Assembly: GCF_024199925.1 (NCBI RefSeq)
Contig: NZ_JANADR010000001.1
Span: forward strand, 992,001 to 1,056,000
Source of the DNA: Bradyrhizobium sp. CCGUVB1N3
Lineage (GTDB): Bacteria; Pseudomonadota; Alphaproteobacteria; Rhizobiales; Xanthobacteraceae
Length of the DNA stretch: 64,000 nucleotides
Direction: 5' to 3'
A program made the translations under genes and the position numbers. Shown in pieces: positions 16,612 through 25,500 of this stretch (position 1 is its first letter; every line of letters starts with the position of its first letter). A model generated the notes under the pieces. That model saw only the letters and a list, made by a program, of their open reading frames with translations. It ran no database searches and was not told the DNA's origin.

Positions 16612-16908
16612 ATGAAATCGCTTTTGCTGCTCACGGCCAGCGGGCCGCTGCTTATTCTCACGTCGCACGAGTCCTTGCGCGACCAGGGGCTCCTCGATGT
16701 GCTCAGGCGGAAAGGTATCGGCAAGTTCGTCGCGTTCGAGGTTCCCTTGTCGCTCGCCAGAGAGCGTTATGGCGGGCATTTTCAGGCGGTCGAAAGCAAT
16801 CTGCACGAGACAGACGATCTGAGGGTCCTCGACTTTAGCGGACAGCGGGTCTTCCAGCTCTTTCGTTTCGATGAGCTGGGTTCGCCGATCCTGATAGAAC
16901 AGTCGTGA
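16612..16908 (+). CDS. Hypothetical 98-residue protein
   Basis: Unknown function. The sequence suggests an alpha/beta fold: LLLLTASGPLLILTSH, LRRKGIGKFVAFEVPLSLAR and LRVLDFSGQRVFQLFRFDEL. No signal peptide (the hydrophobic start is followed by folded-domain sequence), metal motif or known domain. AAGGAGG lies 7 bases before the ATG. It is the middle gene of the three-gene cluster. Confidence 0.65.
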   Translation: MKSLLLLTASGPLLILTSHESLRDQGLLDVLRRKGIGKFVAFEVPLSLARERYGGHFQAVESNLHETDDLRVLDFSGQRVFQLFRFDELGSPILIEQS

Positions 16909-16948
16909 TCCGGTTTTGCCTTGCGGCATCGATCGAGAGGAGCCTGCC

Positions 16949-17146
16949 ATGACATCCTATACCGTCGGGTTGAAGCTCGGGATGCGCGCCAAGGCGCTCA
17001 CGATCGACGCCGAGGACGCATTGGTCGCGGCGCTGAAGATCAAGATCGAGAACCCCGAGGCGCTCGTCACCTACGTTCGCAAGTCGAATCGACGTGGCGA
17101 TCGCCGCCACCCGCACGAAACGCTGCGGGCTAAGAAAACCGTCTAG
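16949..17146 (+). CDS. Hypothetical 65-residue protein
   Basis: Unknown function. MTSYTVGLKLGMRAKALTID is followed by EDALVAALKIKIENPEALVT and a basic tail (RKSNRRGDRRHPHETLRAKK), which could contact nucleic acid. GAGAGGAG lies upstream of the ATG. It is last in the small-gene cluster and is followed by a REP pair. Confidence 0.6.
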   Translation: MTSYTVGLKLGMRAKALTIDAEDALVAALKIKIENPEALVTYVRKSNRRGDRRHPHETLRAKKTV

Positions 17147-17168
17147 GCGATGCTGTGGCTGCAGGTCT

Positions 17169-17261
17169 GTAGGGTGGGCAAAGCGGAAGCGTGCCCACCT
17201 CTTTGGTCGCCATGGCGCAGAAGTGGTGGGCACGTCGCTTGCGCTCCTTTGCCCACCCTAC
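17169..17261. repeat. Inverted pair of GTAG-headed REPs
   Basis: Opens with GTAGGGTGGGCAAAGCGGAA and closes with TTTGCCCACCCTAC; inner halves are GTGCCCACC and GGTGGGCAC. It lies between converging genes, 11 bases from the transglycosylase stop codon. Confidence 0.8.
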
Positions 17262-17271
17262 AGGCTACGAG

Positions 17272-18069
17272 CTAATCGCCGTCATCCGCCGCAAGGCGCA
17301 GAAATTGCCGCTTCATCGCGTTGACCCTGGCGACGTAGGCCGCGACGAGGTGATCGCCGCAGCGCTCGCCGGCGATCATCTGAAAGTGACGGCGTGCGTA
17401 GGCCAGGGCGGGACCTGCGCCGCAGAGATGGATCAGCGCGGCGAGATCCTGTTTCTGCTGCGCGCTTGCCTTCACATCGCCCGCAAGCGCAAGAACCGCA
17501 GCCACGTTGCGGTCCAGATACACCGATGCCAGCTCGATGGCGTGGCTCGGGATCGCGCGGACATAGAGGCTGGCGAACCCGCAGCCGCTATCCGTGACCG
17601 CGTTGCCGCGGATACAGAACCTGATAGCCTCGGCGTAGGCCGGATTGGTCATCTGGTAGAGGCCGACGGCGCTGGAGGCGGGCTGGTAAAGCGCGAGGGG
17701 ATTGAGGCTCAATCGCCAGCGCCAGTAGGTGCGCGCGACCGGATTGCCGGAACTCTCGACCTGCGCCAGCGCGGCCAGCAATTCGGGCGTGATCGTATCG
17801 GTGGAATGCTTGCGGAACAGCGGCCCGTATTGCCGCCACGTCTCGGCCGGCTCCTTGTCGAGGGAGTTGCCGACAAGGAAGAACAGCTCAGTCGGCTTGC
17901 GGATCACGTGATAGACGATGTTCGTCAGCGCCAAGACCGCAAGCAGCATTGCCGCGACAGCCGCGATACGAACCATCCGCGGTGCTCGCGCGAATGTCTT
18001 TCGCACCCACCGAGCGCCTCGCCGGACGCTGCGAAGGCGAGGGAGGAGGGGCTTGCTTTTTCTTGGCAT
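17272..18069 (-). CDS. Membrane-anchored lytic transglycosylase
   Basis: A 265-residue SLT-type lytic transglycosylase that would cleave peptidoglycan glycan strands in the periplasm. A basic N-terminus (MPRKSKPLLPRLRSVRRGAR) is followed by one membrane helix (residues about 33-56). The catalytic domain starts near residue 94: LLAALAQVESSGNP holds the catalytic Glu (E105), followed by SSAVGLYQMTNPAYAEA, the conserved GLYQM motif. GCGFASLYVRAIPSHAIEL and LCGAGPALAYARRHF complete it. The start at 18069 is chosen because the anchor follows; the ribosome site is weak. Lengthier upstream frames have no support. Confidence 0.82.
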   Translation of the reverse strand: MPRKSKPLLPRLRSVRRGARWVRKTFARAPRMVRIAAVAAMLLAVLALTNIVYHVIRKPTELFFLVGNSLDKEPAETWRQYGPLFRKHSTDTITPELLAALAQVESSGNPVARTYWRWRLSLNPLALYQPASSAVGLYQMTNPAYAEAIRFCIRGNAVTDSGCGFASLYVRAIPSHAIELASVYLDRNVAAVLALAGDVKASAQQKQDLAALIHLCGAGPALAYARRHFQMIAGERCGDHLVAAYVARVNAMKRQFLRLAADDGD

Positions 18070-18244
18070 GGATCTTGGGCATGGGTCTTGGGGAATAAGA
18101 TGTCGATTTCGGGTCGCAAGCCGGTCTGGTGCGCGCGGCGGCCGAAGTCCGCCAGAGGCAATAGCGGTCATTCGAGCATGTCGGGAGCAAATTAGCTTGC
18201 GTTGCTTTGCGTCCTTTAGCACTCTGCGTGAAGGAGGCCGACGC

Positions 18245-18526
18245 ATGAAGATAATGACCGTCGCGTGTGCTCTCGGAATGGCCCTGGGGCTGTGTACCCT
18301 TGGAACGTCTGGTGCTGAAGCCCGGGCGCGGAAGGCCCAAATCGTTCGTGAACCACAGCCGAGGCTTGTTGTCACGGCGCCCGTACTCAGGCCAACTCCG
18401 TGGGATTATTATATTGTTCCACGGTATCGTTATCGCCCTGAAGACGACCGGGTCGATCCAAACGCCCCGCCGCTGGTGTCGTCGTGGGTCCTCTATGAGG
18501 GCTGGCGGTGGCCGTACTGGTGGTGA
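18245..18526 (+). CDS. Small exported protein
   Basis: A 93-residue protein with a signal peptide (residues 1-26, MTVACALGMALGLCTLGTSG core, cut after GAEA). The mature part is rich in Arg, Pro, Tyr and Trp: LRPTPWDYYIVPRYRYRPED and the end YEGWRWPYWW. GAAGGAGG lies before the ATG. Function unknown. The sharp signal peptide and ribosome site make it a convincing gene. Confidence 0.72.
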   Translation: MKIMTVACALGMALGLCTLGTSGAEARARKAQIVREPQPRLVVTAPVLRPTPWDYYIVPRYRYRPEDDRVDPNAPPLVSSWVLYEGWRWPYWW

Positions 18527-18588
18527 ACAACGATCACATTCCGGGGATGTGGTGATCGGCCATCGACCGATGCGAAGCTGAATAGCTC

Positions 18589-18672
18589 GCAGGATGGGTC
18601 GAGCCTTTGCGAAACCCATCATCGTCTTGGCCCGCGGTTGATGGGTTTCGCTTTCGCTCGACCCATTCTGCG
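18589..18672. repeat. Degenerate REP pair
   Basis: AGGATGGGTCGAGC and GAAACCCATC face GATGGGTTTCGC and CTCGACCCATTC. It is the same family as the repeats flanking the RAYT remnant at 28 kb, with mutated GTAG/CTAC ends. Confidence 0.7.
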
Positions 18673-18804
18673 GGCTGAATCTCATTCGAAGCCTTAGCAA
18701 GAAAATAGAACGTTAAGACTTGCCGATAGCTGATTTGCGCGATTCCGATTCGTTCTTTGAGAACGAAGCGGAGTCAGATGCAGAACGGATTTCCTGCATA
18801 GCTC

Positions 18805-18875
18805 GTAGGGTGGGTTAGCCGAAGGCGTAACCGACCACGTCTCTCAGCGCACGGAAGGCAAAGAGGTGGGTTACG
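18805..18875. repeat. Truncated REP pair
   Basis: It opens with GTAGGGTGGGTTAGCCGAAG and has a facing GGTGGGTTACG, but the distal arm is lost after ACGATTCCG. Confidence 0.55.
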
Positions 18876-19004
18876 ATTCCGCCTGACGCTCGTTGACGCC
18901 TTGTCGGTTGCGCGGGTTCCTGCGTGCGGTGCGAGGTCCGTCGGTTAATACATTGGTCATTCCTTTGCAGTCATTTTCACGGCCTCATTCAACAGGGAGG
19001 CACC

Positions 19005-19274
19005 ATGTCTGACGTCACCATTCCCGGCGGAAAAATTCGGTCGTTCGTCGAGCGGATCGAGAATCTCGATACCGAATTGCAGGAGTTGAACGAGCAGAAG
19101 AAGGAAGTGTTTTCGGAAGCCAAGGCCGAGGGTTTCGACGTGAAGATCCTCAAGGAGATCATCAAGCTGCGGAAGCAGGACGAGGACGAGCGTGACGAGC
19201 GAGAATCCCTGCTTGATCTCTACATGAGAGCGATGGAGTCGGCAGCGCCGGAACAGGCCGCCAAGGCAGCCTGA
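19005..19274 (+). CDS. gapR: GapR family DNA-binding protein (DUF2312)
   Basis: An 89-residue alpha-helical protein matching the DUF2312/GapR family, a nucleoid-associated protein of alphaproteobacteria that binds over-twisted AT-rich DNA ahead of moving polymerases and stimulates gyrase/topoisomerase IV. Family features: GKIRSFVERIENLDTELQEL, EQKKEVFSEAKAEGFDVKIL and KEIIKLRKQDEDER, i.e. a long first helix for coiled-coil assembly and a basic middle. GGGAGG lies 6 bases before the ATG. Length is normal (80-90 aa). REP-type repeats flank it on both sides. Confidence 0.9.
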   Translation: MSDVTIPGGKIRSFVERIENLDTELQELNEQKKEVFSEAKAEGFDVKILKEIIKLRKQDEDERDERESLLDLYMRAMESAAPEQAAKAA

Positions 19275-19796
19275 TTCAATTCGAGCAAATCCAAACAACG
19301 GCACGTAGGATGGGTTGAGCCCTTGCGAAACCCATCCTCTTTGCAGCGGCAATTGATGGGTTTCGCTGCGCTCTACCCATCCTACGGGCTACTACGAGCT
19401 ACCCATCCTACGAGCTTGCGAAGCCCATCATCTTCGTGGGGCGTGGTGGGTTACGCCTTCGGCCAACCCCACTCTATGAAGCGGGTGGTGCTTGCTCAGA
19501 AAATAGTGATGGCCCTGTGAGAAGGCGTTGCCAATCCTGCGGGTGCGTGCTGCGCGGCGACGGCCGGAAAGATTATTCTCGTCCCGCAGGGAACTTGAGC
19601 AGCAATCACTAGGCTTGCGCACAGTCGCGACATGAAACGCTCGCGTGAAGCAAGCGATCAATGTCGGGCCTCGCTTGCGCACGAGCCGCGCTTGCTGCCG
19701 GTCACGATCATGTTTTAATATGACGCGCGTCATGTCATTGACGATGCAGGAGGGATGCATAACTCCGGTTCTCCAAAAGCCACCAGGAGAATTTCC
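19275..19796. other. Repeat-rich intergenic region
   Basis: About 520 bases without a gene. A REP pair lies at 19305-19385, followed to about 19475 by more broken REP pieces (CTACCCATCCTACGAGC, GGTGGGTTACGCC). From 19480 to 19740 the sequence is unremarkable. The last 50 bases are the conserved leader of the exported protein gene at 19797. Confidence 0.5.
19305..19385. repeat. Inverted pair of GTAG-headed REPs
   Basis: Opens GTAGGATGGGTTGAGC and closes CTCTACCCATCCTAC; inner arms GAAACCCATC and GATGGGTTTC. This is the same type as the terminal repeats of the RAYT remnant at 27971-28612. Confidence 0.8.
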
Positions 19797-20060
19797 GTGA
19801 GGAAGCTGTCACTCATCATTGCGGCAACCGCTGCGATCTCGATCGCCCATATGACTGCGAGCTCCGCAGCCGAGTTGCCGATCTATGAAGCAAACGGACT
19901 GCCGATCTCGCCGGTTCAGGTCGGTGTGCTGGGCGCGGCCCAGGTCCAAGGGCAGGCTCAGGTCACGACCACTGCATTATCACCGCATCAACTGAGCGTC
20001 CTCACACCGCGGCCGCAGCGAACGGCGGCGTCGGACCGCAAAGGACCGGCAATCAATTGA
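19797..20060 (+). CDS. Small exported protein, paralogue B
   Basis: An 87-residue exported protein starting at GTG with CAGGAGA seven bases upstream. The signal peptide (residues 1-24, ATAAISIAHMTASSAAE) is followed by ELPIYEANGLPISPVQVGVL, then ALSPHQLSVLTPRPQ. It is a paralogue of the gene at 10337 with the same length. The upstream 40 bases match too (GCATARCTCCGGWTCTC at the far end, CCAGGAGA near the start). Unknown function. Confidence 0.7.
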   Translation: MRKLSLIIAATAAISIAHMTASSAAELPIYEANGLPISPVQVGVLGAAQVQGQAQVTTTALSPHQLSVLTPRPQRTAASDRKGPAIN

Positions 20061-20143
20061 TGACCTTGTGCCTCAGTGCGGAGGTCGAGCGTCAGCGGAG
20101 TAGCGTTGACAGCGCACTTAATCGACCTCGCGTTCCCTAGCTC

Positions 20144-20234
20144 GTAGGGTGGGTTAGCCGAAGGCGTAACCCACCACTGTTTGCCCAAGCGGAAACGAAA
20201 GAGAGGTGGGTTACGCTTCGCTAACCTACCCTAC
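20144..20234. repeat. Inverted pair of GTAG-headed REPs
   Basis: Opens GTAGGGTGGGTTAGCCGAAG and closes TTCGCTAACCTACCCTAC; inner arms GTAACCCACC and GGTGGGTTAC. Confidence 0.8.
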
Positions 20235-20358
20235 GCGCTGCGGCTTGCAGATGACGCTTCGCTCGAGAGCGAAAGGGATAGGTGAGTTGAGCCAGTGTCG
20301 AAGGCGAGGAAGGAGGCTCTTGTTTTTTTTTGGCATGCGTCTTGCGGGAGCAGGTGGA

Positions 20359-20432
20359 GATGGGTTGAGCCCTTGCGAAACCCATCACCTGACCGAGTTT
20401 GATGGGTATCGCTTCACTCCACCCATCCTACG
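20359..20432. repeat. REP pair, one head lost
   Basis: GATGGGTTGAGCCCTTGCGAAACCCATC-type half (20359-20386) faces GATGGGTATCGC and CCACCCATCCTAC (20401-20432). It belongs to the same family as 19305-19385. Confidence 0.65.
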
Positions 20433-20638
20433 GGCTTCGAGATCGATTTGGTGCTTGATGACCGGTGCGGCCTAGGCCGAGCCACTTTCTGAATATCCGG
20501 CGCAGGCTTGGATCTTCATGACCGAGCTTTCCTATTTGGTTGGCGTAGCTCGGGGTGTCCTTTGAGTCTTTCCAGAAGACCTGCTTGTTTAGAAGATACT
20601 GAACCGCCCCGGGTTTGCCGGAGGCAATTTGGTTTAAG

Positions 20639-21544
20639 TTATGCCGCCATGGCGGGTTGTTCCAGCATGGCGTAGTAGCGTTGCTCGGCTTCGGCCGGCG
20701 GGATGTTGCCGATGGGCTCGAGGAGCCTTCGGTTGTTGAACCAGTCCACCCATTCCAGCGTCGCGAACTCGACGGACTCGAAGCTGCGCCATGGCCCGCG
20801 CCGATGGATCACCTCGGCCTTGTAGAGGCCGTTGATGGTTTCGGCGAGAGCGTTGTCATAGGAGTCCCCGACGCTGCCGACAGAAGGTTCGATACCAGCT
20901 TCAGCCAGACGCTCGGTGTATTTGATCGAGACGTATTGGCTGCCCCTGTCGCTGTGGTGCACGAGCCCGCCGCGATGGACCGGCCGGCGATCGTGCAGGG
21001 CCTGTTCCAGCGCATCGAGCACGAAGCCCGCATGCGCCGTGCGCGAGACCCGCCACCCCACGATCCTGCGGGCGTAGGCATCGATGACGAAGGCGACGTA
21101 GACGAAGCCGGTCCAGGTCGCGACATAGGTGAAGTCGGAGAGCCAAAGAACGTTCGGCCTTGGCGCCCTGAACTGGCGGTTGACGTGATCCAGCGGGCAT
21201 GGCGCGGCCTTGTCGCTGATCGTGGTCTTGACGGGTTTGCCGCGGATGACTCCTTGCAAACCCATGTCCCGCATCAGTCGCGCCACCGTGCAGCGGGCAA
21301 CATCGAAGCCTTCCCGCTCGAGCTGCCGCCAGACCTTGCGCACGCCATAGACCCGGAAGTTCTCATCGAACACCCGCCGAACCTCGATCTTCAGGGTAGC
21401 GTCCTGCCTGGCGCGCGCCGACAGCCTGGCAGGATCGCGCCGCCTGGCCACATGGGCGTGGTAGGTCGAAGGGGCGATCGGCAAGACCTTGCAGATCGGC
21501 TCGACCCCATGCGCCCCACGATGATCGTCGATGAAGGCGATCAT
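20639..21544 (-). CDS. IS3 transposase OrfB (DDE integrase core)
   Basis: A 301-residue catalytic protein. An HTH_21-like N-terminal part ([35 protein letters not shown]) precedes the rve core. The DDE triad is visible: Asp in [11 protein letters not shown], Asp in [11 protein letters not shown] and Glu in [15 protein letters not shown], 35 residues after the second Asp as is usual. It ends [20 protein letters not shown]. The start overlaps the end of orfA by 4 bases (ATGA), and in this family it is normally also made as an OrfAB fusion by -1 frameshifting. No inactivating change is seen. Confidence 0.93.
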   Translation of the reverse strand: MIAFIDDHRGAHGVEPICKVLPIAPSTYHAHVARRRDPARLSARARQDATLKIEVRRVFDENFRVYGVRKVWRQLEREGFDVARCTVARLMRDMGLQGVIRGKPVKTTISDKAAPCPLDHVNRQFRAPRPNVLWLSDFTYVATWTGFVYVAFVIDAYARRIVGWRVSRTAHAGFVLDALEQALHDRRPVHRGGLVHHSDRGSQYVSIKYTERLAEAGIEPSVGSVGDSYDNALAETINGLYKAEVIHRRGPWRSFESVEFATLEWVDWFNNRRLLEPIGNIPPAEAEQRYYAMLEQPAMAA

Positions 21545-21870
21545 GGCTTGGACCGGCGGTCGAGCTCCGCCATCGCAAAATACGCGCTCGCCTTGCGCAG
21601 GATCTCATTCGCCTGCCGAAGCTCACGGTTCTCCCGCTCCAGCGCCTTCAGCTTCTCGGCCATGTCGGTCGGAACGCCGGCCCGGTGTCCGCTATCGACT
21701 TCGTCCCTCTTGACCCAGTCGTGCAGCGTCTGCGGTGTGCAGCCGATCTTGGCCGCAATCGAGGTCACGGCCGCCCACCGCGACGGGTGCTCGCTCGCAT
21801 GATCCAGAACCATCCGAACCGCACGAGCCCGGACCTCGGGTGAAAACTTGTTCGTCGTCTTGCTTGTCAT
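21541..21870 (-). CDS. IS3 transposase OrfA (HTH protein)
   Basis: A 109-residue DNA-binding partner of the transposase. The HTH lies at about residues 10-55 ([40 protein letters not shown]), followed by a leucine-zipper-like region ([31 protein letters not shown]). This is the standard HTH_Tnp_1 layout of IS3 OrfA. AGGATGG-type sequence precedes the ATG. It binds the terminal repeats and, fused to OrfB, forms the active transposase. Confidence 0.93.
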   Translation of the reverse strand: MTSKTTNKFSPEVRARAVRMVLDHASEHPSRWAAVTSIAAKIGCTPQTLHDWVKRDEVDSGHRAGVPTDMAEKLKALERENRELRQANEILRKASAYFAMAELDRRSKP

Positions 21871-21909
21871 GGCTCCATCCTCTCAGGAGTTGGAGCCTCC
21901 GGCAAACCC

Positions 21910-22476
21910 GTGGCGGTTCACATTGCGGAGTGCGGCAACGTCTACAAGGACATTGTCCACAATATCGAAATAACATCGTTCGCATCCACCGGAACGCTTA
22001 GCATTGCCCCTTACGTCGAGGGACTCACGTCCGACGAAGGCGAATACCTAGACGAGGCGCAGCGGTGTCTTACGGTCAACGCGCTCCGTGCCTGCGTCGT
22101 GCTCGGGTGGTGCGCGACCATCGCTCGCATTCACAAGAAGATCGAAGAAGTCGGCTTTGATAAATTCAGTCAGGCGACCGTCGAGATGGCTGGAAAGACT
22201 ACTGGCCGGTTCAAATTCTTCACGAAAAAGCAGTCAATCCAATCAAGGTCCGAACTGCAAACCGTGTTCGATACCGACTTGTTGTGGGTGCTCGAATATC
22301 TTCAACTGATCGATAACAACCAGCATCAGCGCCTCCGTCACTGTTTCGAGTTTCGAAACAATTCAGCCCATCCAGGCCTCGCGCCGATCAGAGGGCCAAA
22401 CCTCTACTCATTTTACTCCGACATTAGCGAAATCGTATTGAAGAACGAGAAGTTCGCGTTGGCGCCTTCTCACTAA
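21910..22476 (+). pseudogene. HEPN-like protein, 5' end lost at the IS3 border
   Basis: An open frame of 188 codons whose apparent GTG start lies inside the right terminal repeat of the IS, so the native N-terminus is missing. Visible parts: EAQRCLTVNALRACVVLGWC, DKFSQATVEMAGKTTGRFKF, FDTDLLWVLEYLQLIDNNQH and CFEFRNNSAHPG. RNNSAH fits the Rx4-6H motif of HEPN RNases, which occur in toxin and phage-defence systems; the assignment is by motif and helical context only. GC is clearly lower than the neighbours, suggesting acquisition. No partner gene is adjacent, and sequence left of the IS does not supply the missing part, so a deletion probably went with the insertion. Confidence 0.55.
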
Positions 22477-22490
22477 CCGGAAGGTCAAAA

Positions 22491-22538
22491 GGGCGGCCTT
22501 TCGGCCGCCCATCATGGATGCCCGGGTCAAGCCCGGGC
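22491..22538. repeat. Two adjacent hairpins between converging genes
   Basis: GGGCGGCC (22491-22498) with GGCCGCCC (22503-22510), then GCCCGGG (22520-22526) with CCCGGGC (22532-22538). No T-run follows the first, so it may act as a weak bidirectional terminator. The second, GATGCCCGGGTCAAGCCCGGGC, is a dispersed palindrome type common in Bradyrhizobium. Confidence 0.6.
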
Positions 22539-22563
22539 CTAACGATCGTCGCGAACTACTGCG

Positions 22564-25500
22564 TTACGAACACCCCGTCGTGCTTCCGCACGTATCACAC
22601 TTCATGCACGTGCCATTCCGCACCAGCGTGAAGTTGCCGCACTCGCTGCACATCTCGCCTTCGTAGCCTTTTGCCTTCGCTTCCGCGCGGCGCTCGGCCT
22701 TGGTTGGCACCACCGTCTGCGCGGTGCCGGCCTTGCTCCACTGGAGCTGCTCGAGCTTCTCGGTTGGCGAGAGGTCGTGGCTGGCTTCCTGCTTCAGGGC
22801 GACGGCGCCTTCGATCGTATCGCCGGCGCGGGCGCTTGCACCATGGAGCGCGGTGACCTTGCTGCCGCCGGCGGGGGCGCTGTCGTTGCCGGAGGAGATC
22901 GCGGCGGAGCCGCCGCGCATCACGACAAGGTTGTCCGTGCGGGAGCGGGTGAGGCCGCGCGAGACCAGCTTGGTCGCGTGGTGGGTCTCGTCCGGCTCCT
23001 TGCCTTCTTCGACGCCCTTGCCGAGCGCGTCGAAGTTCGACTCGGTCGGATCGACATGGGCGAGATCGAAGCGCGACATATAGCTCACCGCCAGCTCGCG
23101 GAAGACGTAGTCGAGGATCGAAGTCGCGTACTTGATGCTGTCGTTGCCCTGCACGGGGCCCGCCGGCTCGAAGCGGGTGAAGGTGAACGCGTCGACATAT
23201 TCATCGAGCGGCACGCCATATTGCAGGCCGAGGGAGACCGCGATGGCGAAGTTGTTGATGAAGGAGCGAAGCGCCGCGCCTTCCTTGTGCATGTCGATGA
23301 AGATCTCGCCGAGACGGCCGTCGTCATACTCGCCGGTGCGCAAGTACACCTTGTGGCCGCCGACGACCGCCTTCTGGGTGTAGCCCTTGCGGCGATCCGG
23401 CATCTTCTCGCGCTCGCGCATCACGATGATGCGCTCGACGAGCTTCTCGACGATCTTCTCGGAGACCTGGGCGGCACGCGCGGCCATCGGCTTCTCGTAG
23501 ATCTGCTCGACCACATCGTCCTCGTCCTCATCATCGCTGATGAGCTGCGAGTTGAGCGGCTGGGACAGCTTCGAGCCGTCGCGGTAGAGCGCGTTGGCCT
23601 TCAGCGCCAGCTTCCACGACAGCATGTAGGCGGACTTGCAGTCCTCCACCGTGGCGTCGTTCGGCATGTTGATGGTTTTCGAGATCGCGCCCGAGATGAA
23701 GGGCTGGCTCGCCGCCATCATGCGGATGTGGCTTTCGACCGACAGATAGCGCTTGCCGATCTTGCCGCAGGGGTTGGCGCAGTCGAACACCGCGTAATGT
23801 TCTGCCTTGAGGTGGGGAGCTCCCTCCACCGTCATCGCGCCGCAGATGTGGACGTTGGCCGCCTCGATCTCGCGCCTGGTGAAGCCGACGGCCTGGAGCA
23901 GGTCGAAGCCGGGGGCCGCGATCGCTTCCGCGCCGATGCCGAGCTGGTCGCGGATGAAGTCTTCGCCAAAAGTCCACTTGTTGAAGGCGAACTTGATGTC
24001 GAAGGCGGTCGGCAGGGCCTTTTCGACCTTGGCGATCGCTTCATCCGTAAAGCCCTTGGCCTTCAGCGTCGAGGCGTTGATGCCGGGAGCGTTGGAGAGC
24101 GAGCCGTGGCCGACGGCGTAGGCCTCGATCTCCGCGATGTCAGCTTCGCGATAGCCGAGCGCGCGCAGCGCCGCGGGGACCGCGCGGTTGATGATCTTGA
24201 AGTAGCCGCCGCCGGCGAGCTTCTTGAACTTCACCAGCGCGAAGTCGGGCTCGATGCCGGTGGTGTCGCAATCCATGACGAGGCCGATCGTGCCGGTCGG
24301 CGCGATCACCGTGGTCTGGGCGTTGCGATAGCCGTGCTGCTCGCCGAGCTCGAGTGCCGCATCCCAGGCTGCCTGCGCATGCGCGATCAGGTCTTGTTGC
24401 GGGCAGGAGGCATGGTCGAGCGGCACCGGGTTGACCGAGAGCGCCTCGTAGCCGGAGCTCTGGCCGTGCGCGGCACGGCGGTGGTTGCGGATCACGCGCA
24501 GCATGTGCGCGGCGTTCTTCTTGTAGCCGGGGAAGGTGCCGAGCTCGGCCGCCATCTCCGCCGAGGTCTTGTAGGTGATGCCGGTCATGACCGCGGTCAG
24601 CGCGCCGCAGAGCGCACGGCCTTCCTTGGAGTCGTACGACAGGCCCATGGTCATCAGCAGGCCGCCGATATTGGCGTAGCCGAGGCCGAGCGTGCGGAAC
24701 TCGTAGGAGAGCTCGGCGATCGCGCGGGACGGGAACTGCGCCATCATCACGGAGATTTCGAGCACCAGGGTCCAGAGCCGGCAGAGATGCTCGTAGCCCT
24801 CGACGTCAAAGTGCTTGGTCGTCGTGTTGTAGAACGTCAGCAAATTGGCGGAGGCGAGGTTGCACGCCGTGTCGTCCAGGAACATGTATTCCGAGCACGG
24901 ATTGGACGCGCGGATGTCGCCGGACGCTTTACACGTGTGCCAGTCGTTCATCGTGGTGTTGAAGTGCAGGCCCGGGTCGGCCGACGCCCAGGCGGCGTAG
25001 CCGATCTTCTCCCAGAGGTCGCGGGCGCGCAGCGTCTTCGTCACCTTCTTGTTGGTGCGGCCGATGAGGCTCCAGTCGCCGTCGGTCTCGACCGCGCGCA
25101 GGAAGTCGTCCTTCAGCGAGACCGAGTTGTTGGAGTTCTGGCCGGAGACGGTGAGGTAGGCTTCCGAATCCCAGTCGGTGTCGTAGGTGTCGAACTGGAT
25201 GTCCTTGTAGCCCTGCTTGGCAAACTGGATCACCCGCTTGATGTAGTTGTCGGGCACGAGGCTCTTGCGGGCGAGCTTGATCTCGCGGCGCAGGGCAGGG
25301 TTCTTCTCGGGGTCGAAGCAGTCGTCGCCCGAGCCTTCGCAGTTGACGCAGGCCTTCAGCACCGCCTTCAGATGCTTCTGGTTGATCTTGGATCCTGTGA
25401 CGAGGGCTGCGACCTTCTGCTCCTCCTTCACCTTCCAGTCGATATAGGTCTCGATGTCGGGGTGGTCGACGTCGACCACGACCATCTTGGCCGCGCGGCG

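Larger units (their letters stand above)
18527..19004. other. Repeat-rich intergenic region
   Basis: About 480 bases with no gene. It holds two REP-type repeats (18589-18672 and 18805-18875) and an AT-richer stretch at 18690-18790. The last 100 bases should carry the gapR promoter, but no clear -35/-10 pair was identified. Confidence 0.5.
20061..20599. other. Repeat-rich intergenic region left of the IS3 element
   Basis: About 540 bases with two REP pairs (20144-20234 and 20359-20432). Bases 20296-20345 are a degenerate copy of the 5' end of the transglycosylase gene at 18031-18080. The stretch 20440-20599 next to the IS shows no supported gene; it does not continue the truncated gene on the other side of the IS. 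Confidence 0.5.
20600..21920 (-). mobile_element. IS3-family insertion sequence
   Basis: A 1321-bp element bounded by 26-bp terminal inverted repeats with one mismatch: the left end starts TGAACCGCCCCGGG (20600), the right end, read inward, TGAACCGCCACGGG (21920), both continuing TTTGCCGGAGGC. It ends TG...CA like other IS3 elements and carries the two overlapping minus-strand frames orfA and orfB, both intact. No target-site duplication is visible: 3 bases outside are TAC on the left and CAT on the right. The right end cuts into the HEPN-like gene. Confidence 0.92.

Noticed and set aside
20519..20566. A 15-codon frame (MTELSYLVGVARGVL) left of the IS3 element as the missing start of the HEPN-like gene
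   Set aside because: It ends in a stop before the IS, is not in a frame that joins the right-hand part, and shows no similarity to a HEPN N-terminus.
20597..21923. Target-site duplication of the IS3 element
   Set aside because: The flanking triplets are TAC and CAT, and shifting the ends by one base does not create a match.
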